The notes under the pieces: generated by a model
Told to the model about the DNA's origin: nothing
The model's database searches: none
What the model saw: the letters and a program-made list of their open reading frames with translations, nothing else
Position numbers and translations under genes: made by a program
Source of the DNA: Bacteroidales bacterium
GTDB lineage: Bacteria > Bacteroidota > Bacteroidia > Bacteroidales > B18-G4
Assembly: GCA_030618905.1 (NCBI GenBank)
Contig: JAUXCL010000102.1
Coordinates: 1 to 8,156 of the forward strand
DNA length: 8,156 nucleotides
Direction of reading: 5' to 3'
In this document: piece after piece, positions 1 to 5,546 of the stretch
Layout: each line of letters opens with the position of its first letter
How positions within the stretch are numbered: position 1 is the first letter of the stretch

Positions 1-19
1 CACAAAATTACATAAAAAA

Positions 20-814
20 CTATACCGATATCGCTCCTTTAATATGTGGGTGCGCCTGATAACCTTGCAATCGAAAATCGTCAAATCGAAAATCGAAAAT
101 ACTCTTTACCTCAGGATTGATTTGCATGGTAGGCAATTGATAGGGTTCCCTTGTCAACTGGAGTTTTACCTGATCGATATGGTTGAGGTAAATATGGGCG
201 TCACCAAGGGTATGTACAAACTCACCGGGCTTCAGACCGCTTGCCTGTGCAATCATCATGGTCAGCAGCGCATAGGACGCGATATTAAATGGAACCCCCA
301 GGAAAATATCACAACTCCGCTGATACAGCTGGCAGGATAAACGTCCATTACTGACATAAAACTGGAACATAATATGACAGGGAGGTAAAGCCATCTTGTC
401 CAGATCTCCTACATTCCATGCAGAGACGATATGCCGCCTTGAATCAGGATCTTCCTTGATGCTTTTGATCACCCCGGAGATCTGGTCAACGGAATTTCCA
501 TCCGCTGAAGGCCAGGAACGCCATTGATAGCCATAAATATGCCCCAGGTCGCCCTGCTCATTGGCCCACTCGTCCCATATTCGCACCCCATGTTCATTGA
601 GGTATTGAATATTGGTGTCTCCATTGAGGAACCACAGCAGTTCATAAATGATAGATTTGAGGTGTAATTTCTTGGTTGTTAACAATGGAAAACTGTTGGC
701 CAGGTCGAATCTCATCTGGTAACCAAAAACACTGATGGTCCCGGTACCGGTCCGGTCCGTTTTATTGGCTCCGTGTTCAAGTACATGGTCGAGCAGGTCA
801 AGGTATTGTTTCAT
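20..814 (-). CDS. thyA: Thymidylate synthase (ThyA), complete
   Basis: Cytosolic enzyme that methylates dUMP to dTMP with 5,10-methylene-tetrahydrofolate as both carbon donor and reductant, releasing dihydrofolate. The 264-residue length equals that of E. coli ThyA, and key residues fall at the same numbers. Visible are the phosphate-binding Arg21 in RTGTGT, Glu58, Trp80 and Tyr94, the catalytic Cys146 in ALPPCH, Arg166 in QRSCD, Asp169, Asn177 and the His207/Tyr209 pair in DAHIYLNH. The C-terminus ends in ...KGAISV, close to the usual mobile tail. The gene is the last visible member of a leftward operon and starts 25 bases after the nupC stop, with no terminator or promoter seen in that gap. 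No strong Shine-Dalgarno sequence precedes the ATG. The stop is TAG. Only 19 bases follow it, so a downstream folA (common next to thyA) can be neither confirmed nor excluded. The family assignment is essentially certain. Confidence 0.98.
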   Translation of the reverse strand: MKQYLDLLDHVLEHGANKTDRTGTGTISVFGYQMRFDLANSFPLLTTKKLHLKSIIYELLWFLNGDTNIQYLNEHGVRIWDEWANEQGDLGHIYGYQWRSWPSADGNSVDQISGVIKSIKEDPDSRRHIVSAWNVGDLDKMALPPCHIMFQFYVSNGRLSCQLYQRSCDIFLGVPFNIASYALLTMMIAQASGLKPGEFVHTLGDAHIYLNHIDQVKLQLTREPYQLPTMQINPEVKSIFDFRFDDFRLQGYQAHPHIKGAISV

Positions 815-839
815 GATTCTTTACTGGATTATTAAGCAT

Positions 840-2228
840 CTATCCATAAATGATTCCTACCATCGTTGCTGAGAACAATGAGGCAAGGCCACCACCAACC
901 AGGGCCCGGAAACCAAGCTGGCTGAGCATCTTCTTTTTGCCTGGAGCCAGTGCCCCGATCCCGCCAAGCAAAATGCCTATGGATGAAAAATTGGCAAAAC
1001 CACATAGCATGTAAGTAGCCATGATCATAGATTTTTGCTGATAGAATGCATCCGCCGTGATCAGGTCTTTCAGGCTGATATAAGCGATCATTTCATTCAG
1101 GATAATTTTTTCTCCAAAGAGCTGTGCAACCAGTGTCATATCCTTTGCATGAACACCCATCAACCAGGTTATTGGTGCCAGGGCATAGCCCAGGATGAAT
1201 TGCATGCTTAATCCCTCATATTGTCCTCCTGTCATGATTGCAATGGCTTCATTTAATGTGGTCCAGTCACCGATCTTCATCAGGACATAATTAAACATGG
1301 CTACGAAGGCGATAAATACGATAAGCATCGCCCCGACATTAACTGCCAGCTTTATGCCCTGCGTAGTCCCGTTGGCGATGGCTTCAAGTACATTGGACCC
1401 CACATGTTCTTTGGAGATTTTGATGGTGCCTTCAACAGGTTCTGTCTGGGGCATTAATATTTTTGCAGCGACCACAGCTCCGGGGGCGGCCATCACTGAT
1501 GCAGTGATCAGGTGCCTGGCAAACAATAAACGGCCTGCCAGATCTTCGCCCCCCAGCAGCCCGATATAAATGGCCAGAACTGCCCCTGCAATGGTAGCCA
1601 TACCACCCACCATGACCAGCATGATCTCCGATCGGTTCATCTTTTCCAGGTACTCTTTGATCAGCAAGGGTGATTCCGTTTGGCCCAGGAAAATATTTCC
1701 TGAGGCTGAAAGGGCCTCGGCTCCGGATATCCTTAATGCCTTTGTCAGCAGCCAGGCCAGCACATACACCACTTTCTGGATGATGCCAAAATAAAAGAGC
1801 ACACTTGTCAGTGCCGAGAAGAAGATAATGGTGGGAAGGATCTGAAAAGCGAAAATAAACCCATTGGATGAAGTATTCATTAATTCACCGAAGAGAAATT
1901 CACTGCCCACTTTGGTGAAATCCAATACCTTGATAAACAGCAGACCAATAAATTCAATCCCCGTCTGCATGAAAGGGACCTTGAGCACTGTAATGGCAAT
2001 AAGCAATTGAACCAGGAGCCCGATCCCTACAATACGCCATGAAATGGCTTTGCGGTTGGCGCTAAACAGGTAAGCAATCCCGATTAGCACAGCCATGCCC
2101 AGCAGGCCTTTGAGCATATTAAGAAAGCTGAAACCAGCACCAGGTTCCTCAACAGGTGCTCCGGCTGCATGCATCAGGAAAGGGAAAAGGAGAAGCAGGG
2201 CAAGGATCAGTACTTTTTTTATTTTCAT
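840..2228 (-). CDS. nupC: NupC-type concentrative nucleoside transporter (CNT family)
   Basis: Inner-membrane symporter that imports nucleosides using a Na+ or H+ gradient. The 462-residue protein begins with a signal-peptide-like stretch (residues 1-22, basic then very hydrophobic, ending HAAGA), longer than the plain E. coli NupC start. Hydrophobic membrane segments follow throughout. CNT signatures are clear: GNIFLGQTESPL (residues 177-188) with the nucleoside-binding Gln183-Thr184-Glu185, LNEMIAY with Glu379, and GFANFSSIGI (410-419) with Asn413 and Ser416. These correspond to the sugar- and base-contacting residues known from the Vibrio cholerae CNT structure. That homologue is Na+-coupled, and the conserved SGN/GQTE region makes Na+ coupling plausible here, but this is inference. 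The gene starts 9 bases after the upstream BFN gene ends and stops (TAG) 25 bases before thyA. That fits a nucleoside salvage and thymidylate operon. No Shine-Dalgarno sequence is visible, so translation may be coupled to the gene before it. Substrate range cannot be read from sequence. Confidence 0.95.
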   Translation of the reverse strand: MKIKKVLILALLLLFPFLMHAAGAPVEEPGAGFSFLNMLKGLLGMAVLIGIAYLFSANRKAISWRIVGIGLLVQLLIAITVLKVPFMQTGIEFIGLLFIKVLDFTKVGSEFLFGELMNTSSNGFIFAFQILPTIIFFSALTSVLFYFGIIQKVVYVLAWLLTKALRISGAEALSASGNIFLGQTESPLLIKEYLEKMNRSEIMLVMVGGMATIAGAVLAIYIGLLGGEDLAGRLLFARHLITASVMAAPGAVVAAKILMPQTEPVEGTIKISKEHVGSNVLEAIANGTTQGIKLAVNVGAMLIVFIAFVAMFNYVLMKIGDWTTLNEAIAIMTGGQYEGLSMQFILGYALAPITWLMGVHAKDMTLVAQLFGEKIILNEMIAYISLKDLITADAFYQQKSMIMATYMLCGFANFSSIGILLGGIGALAPGKKKMLSQLGFRALVGGGLASLFSATMVGIIYG

Positions 2229-2237
2229 GGGTTGATG

Positions 2238-2828
2238 TTACGCTTCTTTTTCTCTGTTCTTAAGCTCATCCCTGATTTTGGATGCTTTTTCATATTCTTC
2301 GTTCTCAATGGCCTTTTGCAGCGATTCATCCAACTCATCTTTGGTATAATCTGCAAATTCATTTGAGGAGCTGCTTTCAAAATTCTCAGCAATATCCTCA
2401 CTCAACTCACTTGTCTTTTCATCCATGATAATACCGGCTTCAGCCATGATCTCCTCATTGGTGTAGATGGGGCATTTAAAACGGATGGCCAGTGCCACGG
2501 CATCCGATGTCCGTGCATCAATTTCGCTTTCTCCCTCAGGAGAAATACACACCAGCTTAGCAAAAAAGACACCCTCGAGAAATTTATCGATGATCACCTC
2601 CTTGATAATAATACTATAGTGGTCAGCAAAATTTTTAAACAGGTCGTGGGTAAGCGGCCTGGAAGGTTTCATTTTTTCCAGCTCTACCGCAATCGCCTGA
2701 GCCTCAAACCCCCCAATGATTATAGGCAATCGCCTTTTGCCATGTGTTTCACCCAGTATCAAAGCATAAGCACCACTCTGCGACTGGCTGTAAGACATTC
2801 CAATTATTTCCAATTGTAATTTATTCAT
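2238..2828 (-). CDS. Bifunctional nuclease (BFN, DUF151) domain protein with C-terminal UVR motif
   Basis: A 196-residue, probably soluble protein. Residues 1-135 form a BFN/DUF151 domain, recognised by RLPIIIG (33-39), the RPLTHDLF segment (57-64) and the hallmark DARTSDAVALAIR (104-116). Plant BFN-domain proteins have reported DNase and RNase activity, and the family takes its name from this; for bacterial members the function is poorly established. A Ser/Glu/Asp-rich linker (about 136-163) leads to a UVR motif (about 165-193, LDESLQKAIENEEYEKASKI), the helical hairpin through which UvrB and UvrC interact and which also occurs in Clp adaptor proteins. The C-terminus may therefore be a protein-interaction module. 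It is the first gene of the leftward operon, just downstream of a predicted promoter, and the nupC start lies 9 bases after its TAA stop. A role in nucleic-acid turnover feeding salvage is suggested by position only. Family assignment is firm, function is not. Confidence 0.92.
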   Translation of the reverse strand: MNKLQLEIIGMSYSQSQSGAYALILGETHGKRRLPIIIGGFEAQAIAVELEKMKPSRPLTHDLFKNFADHYSIIIKEVIIDKFLEGVFFAKLVCISPEGESEIDARTSDAVALAIRFKCPIYTNEEIMAEAGIIMDEKTSELSEDIAENFESSSSNEFADYTKDELDESLQKAIENEEYEKASKIRDELKNREKEA

Positions 2829-2862
2829 GTATTGGAAATATCATATTTGAATTTGATGATTA

Positions 2863-2893
2863 AAAATATAAAGATATGTATTTATAGCACAAA
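2863..2893 (-). promoter_or_regulatory. Predicted Bacteroidota-type promoter for the BFN-nupC-thyA operon
   Basis: Read leftward, TTTG (complement of 2890-2893) is followed after exactly 19 bases by TATATTTT (complement of 2863-2870). The Bacteroidota housekeeping consensus is TTTG at -33 and TAnnTTTG at -7, with about 19 bases between. Only the last G of the -7 box is missing. A transcript would start near 2855-2858 and have a leader of roughly 30 bases before the ATG at 2828. The region is very AT-rich, so a chance match is possible. No operator or riboswitch was recognised. Confidence 0.5.
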
Positions 2894-2910
2894 ATTAATA
2901 CAATTTTTTT

Positions 2911-2982
2911 ACCTCACCCCCTGCTTCGCTTTGCTCAGCTTCCCCCTCTCCAATTTGGAGAGGGGGATTGAGGGGGTGAGGT
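2911..2982. repeat. Nested palindrome, REP/MITE-like intergenic repeat
   Basis: A 72-base element made of two nested perfect inverted repeats in otherwise AT-rich spacer. The outer arms are ACCTCACCCCCT (2911-2922) and AGGGGGTGAGGT (2971-2982). The inner arms are CCCCCTCTCCAA (2942-2953) and TTGGAGAGGGGG (2955-2966), around a single central T. The two sides are unequal: 19 bases (2923-2941, GCTTCGCTTTGCTCAGCTT) separate outer from inner arm on the left, but only ATTG (2967-2970) on the right. Its high GC content and strand asymmetry (C-rich left, G-rich right) contrast with the flanks. The CCCCCTCTCC/GGAGAGGGGG core with GGGGGTGAGG resembles, from memory, a dispersed repeat common in Bacteroidota and some other genomes. 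It lies between two outward-facing promoters, so it is unlikely to be a terminator. No convincing target-site duplication was seen. Confidence 0.8.
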
Positions 2983-3021
2983 TTTAGAAACCCCGGCTAC
3001 TACTCTGGTTAATAATTCCTT

Positions 3022-3052
3022 CTTGTATAATTAAAATACTTTTTTATTTTTG
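3022..3052 (+). promoter_or_regulatory. Predicted Bacteroidota-type promoter for the pyrophosphatase gene
   Basis: TATTTTTG (3045-3052) is a perfect match to the Bacteroidota -7 box TAnnTTTG. Exactly 19 bases upstream is CTTG (3022-3025), a 3-of-4 match to the -33 box TTTG. A transcript would start near 3058-3062, giving a leader of about 30 bases before the ATG at 3091. It lies 39 bases to the right of the nested palindrome. No promoter of similar quality was found in the 26 bases before gcvP, so this one may also serve that gene. Confidence 0.6.
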
Positions 3053-3090
3053 TCGTGCCGTTAATAATCTAATCATAAAAAATATTCACT

Positions 3091-5520
3091 ATGAAAAAAC
3101 TCCTGTCTCTTTTAGCAATTTTAACCCTGCCGTTGTTTTCCATGGCCAGTGAGGCTGATTTGCCGATACCGGCTATGAAAGACAGCTTTTTCCCAACCCT
3201 GGGGATTGACGGTTCGACATTACTTATGTGGGGCTTCATCGTAATTATTATCGGGATTCTGTTTGGTGTATACCAATATATCTCAATCAAAAAGATACCG
3301 GTACATAAATCGATGTTCAATGTTTCTAATATTATATATAAGACCTGCAAAACTTACCTTCTTCAGCAGGGAAAATTTCTGTTGATACTTTTTGGAATAA
3401 TTAGTGTCATCCTGGTTTATTATTTCCTGGGGCTGGCCCATGTTTCCGTACCAAAGGTATTGCTGATCCTGTTCTGGACAGTTATCGGTATCCTTGGGTC
3501 TTATGGCGTTGCCTGGTTTGGTATCAGGATCAACACACAGGCCAACAGCAGGACTTCTTTTGCAGCGTTGAAGAACAAAGCTTTTGATGTGATGTCCATC
3601 CCATTGCAATCAGGGATGAGTGTGGGATTACTCCTGGTATGTGTGGAGCTGGCCATGATGTTGATCATCTTATTGTATGTACCCGGTGAAAGTGCAGGTG
3701 CCTGTTTCATTGGATTTGCCATCGGGGAATCGCTCGGAGCCAGTGCACTGAGGATCGCAGGCGGGATTTTTACTAAGATTGCGGATATTGGAGCCGACCT
3801 GATGAAGATCGTTTTCAACCTTCCGGAAGATGACCCCCGTAACCCTGGTGTTATTGCCGACTGTACAGGTGACAATGCAGGTGACAGTGTCGGACCAACT
3901 GCTGATGGATTTGAAACTTATGGCGTAACGGGTGTTGCCCTGATCGCGTTTATTGTACTGTCTATCAATTTCAATGTGCTGGATATCTTCCCTACCGAAT
4001 CTGCAGCACTGACATTCCAAAGTACACTCATCGTATGGATCTTTGCCATGCGTATCCTGATGATCGCTACATCCCTGATTTCCTATTATATCAACCAAAT
4101 AATTGCCAAAGCAAAATTTGGGAAGATGGAATTATTCAATTTTGAAATACCCCTTACCAGCCTGGTGTGGGTCACTTCGATTACCTCAATCATTGTAACT
4201 TATATTACCAGTTATGTGTTGATTGGCAGCTTGGAAATGGCAAATGGCATTGTTACGGACCTCTGGTGGAAGTTAGCTTCAATCATCAGTTTTGGAACCC
4301 TGGCAGCAGCCATCATACCGGAATTCACGAAAGCATTTACCAGTTCTAAATCGAGGCATGTCAACGAAATTGTCATCGCCTCAAGGGAAGGGGGAGCTTC
4401 CTTAACCATTCTTTCCGGTCTGGTTGCAGGTAACTTCTCAGCCTTCTGGAAAGGAATGGTGATGGTCGGCCTGATGGCAGGTGCATATTACTTCAGTACA
4501 CTGGGATTGGATCAGTTCATGACCTTCCCGTCCATCTTTGCTTTTGGTCTCGTAGCATTTGGATTCCTGGGCATGGGGCCGGTGACCATCGCGGTTGACA
4601 GCTATGGCCCCGTAACCGATAATGCCCAGTCCATATTTGAACTTTCACAGATTGAATCAATTCCTAATATCAACCAGGAGATTAAAGATGAGTATGGCTT
4701 CGAACCGGATTTTGAAAAAGGGAAACACCTCCTGGAAGCTAACGATTCAGCGGGTAATACCTTCAAGGCAACAGCCAAGCCTGTACTGATCGGTACTGCT
4801 GTGATCGGAGCCACGACCATGATCTTTTCCATCATCTTGTTACTCATCCATGCCGGACTTTACGAATTAAGCCTGACAGATCCGCAGGTCATCCTGGGGA
4901 TGATTACAGGTGGAGCCGTGATCTATTGGTTCTCAGGAGCTTCTATACAGGCCGTGACTACCGGTGCCTATCGCGCCGTTGAATTCATCAAGAAAAACAT
5001 TAATCTTGATAAGAAGGAAGCCGATCTGGAGGACTCTATAAAAGTGGTTAAGATCTGTACAAAATATGCACAGAAAGGAATGTGGAACATCTTCGGTGTG
5101 ATATTTTCCCTGACACTGGCATTTGCCTTCATCGATCCTAACTTCTTTGTTTCTTACCTGATATCTTTAGCTGTCTTCGGCCTGTTTCAGGCAATATTCA
5201 TGGCCAATGCCGGTGGTGCATGGGATAATGCAAAAAAGGTTGTTGAAGTTGACCTGAAAGAAAAAGGTACTCCTTTGCATGAAGCTACAGTGATCGGTGA
5301 TACCGTTGGTGACCCATACAAGGATACTTCCTCCGTTGCCCTGAACCCAATCATTAAATTTTCTACTTTGTTTGGCTTACTGGCTGCAGAGATCTCTATC
5401 AAAATGATCCTGGGAGGGGATAGGTTTATAGCACAATGGTTTGGGCTTGCATTCCTGGCCATCGGTTTGTTCTTTGTCTACCGCTCCTTTTATGGTATGC
5501 GGATCAAACAAGAAAAATGA
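3091..5520 (+). CDS. hppA: Membrane-bound ion-translocating pyrophosphatase, divergent K+-independent type
   Basis: Integral membrane pump that hydrolyses pyrophosphate and exports H+ (or Na+). The 809-residue protein starts with a signal-peptide-like segment (about 1-20, basic MKK then hydrophobic, ending FSMAS), followed by about 16 membrane helices. Catalytic positions of the family are present: Lys229, Asp232, Asp236, Glu246 in PEDDPRNP, Asp257/Asp261/Asp265 in IADCTGDNAGDSVG, Asp503, Asp510 and Asn511 (VDSYGPVTDN), Asn556, Asp712 and Lys715/716 (WDNAKK), and Asp737, Asp741, Lys744, Asp745 (GDTVGDPYKD). Lys559 in GNTFKA sits at the position where lysine gives K+ independence. Glu275 in GFETY aligns with the glutamate of the FESY motif of Na+ pumps. 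The DX7KXE signature is broken (Ile240, Phe242). This combination fits the divergent Na+-regulated H+-pumping subfamily described from Chlorobium limicola and Cellulomonas fimi. The pyrophosphatase identity is firm; ion specificity is inference. gcvP follows 26 bases later with no terminator seen. Confidence 0.95.
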   Translation: MKKLLSLLAILTLPLFSMASEADLPIPAMKDSFFPTLGIDGSTLLMWGFIVIIIGILFGVYQYISIKKIPVHKSMFNVSNIIYKTCKTYLLQQGKFLLILFGIISVILVYYFLGLAHVSVPKVLLILFWTVIGILGSYGVAWFGIRINTQANSRTSFAALKNKAFDVMSIPLQSGMSVGLLLVCVELAMMLIILLYVPGESAGACFIGFAIGESLGASALRIAGGIFTKIADIGADLMKIVFNLPEDDPRNPGVIADCTGDNAGDSVGPTADGFETYGVTGVALIAFIVLSINFNVLDIFPTESAALTFQSTLIVWIFAMRILMIATSLISYYINQIIAKAKFGKMELFNFEIPLTSLVWVTSITSIIVTYITSYVLIGSLEMANGIVTDLWWKLASIISFGTLAAAIIPEFTKAFTSSKSRHVNEIVIASREGGASLTILSGLVAGNFSAFWKGMVMVGLMAGAYYFSTLGLDQFMTFPSIFAFGLVAFGFLGMGPVTIAVDSYGPVTDNAQSIFELSQIESIPNINQEIKDEYGFEPDFEKGKHLLEANDSAGNTFKATAKPVLIGTAVIGATTMIFSIILLLIHAGLYELSLTDPQVILGMITGGAVIYWFSGASIQAVTTGAYRAVEFIKKNINLDKKEADLEDSIKVVKICTKYAQKGMWNIFGVIFSLTLAFAFIDPNFFVSYLISLAVFGLFQAIFMANAGGAWDNAKKVVEVDLKEKGTPLHEATVIGDTVGDPYKDTSSVALNPIIKFSTLFGLLAAEISIKMILGGDRFIAQWFGLAFLAIGLFFVYRSFYGMRIKQEK

Positions 5521-5546
5521 TCGTTAAAATGCTTAAAAAGTAAGGT

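Noticed and set aside
1..19. Possible start of a folA-like gene downstream of thyA
   Set aside because: The only ATG on the minus strand here (13-11) is followed at once by TAA, and too little sequence remains to judge.
70..105. Short tandem-like repeats of an ATCGAAA unit near the thyA 3' end
   Set aside because: They encode the conserved SIFDFRFDDF segment of thymidylate synthase and result from repeated Phe/Asp codons.
44..340. 98-residue open frame on the + strand opposite thyA
   Set aside because: Fully overlaps the conserved C-terminal coding region of thyA and has no recognisable domain.
2911..2982. Palindrome read as a rho-independent terminator
   Set aside because: Both neighbouring genes start, not end, beside it, and the predicted promoters point away from it on both sides.
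3501..4098. Antisense open frames of 124 and 142 residues opposite the pyrophosphatase gene (3501-3875 and 3670-4098)
   Set aside because: They lie wholly inside a well-supported coding gene, resemble no known family, and are explained as shadow frames.
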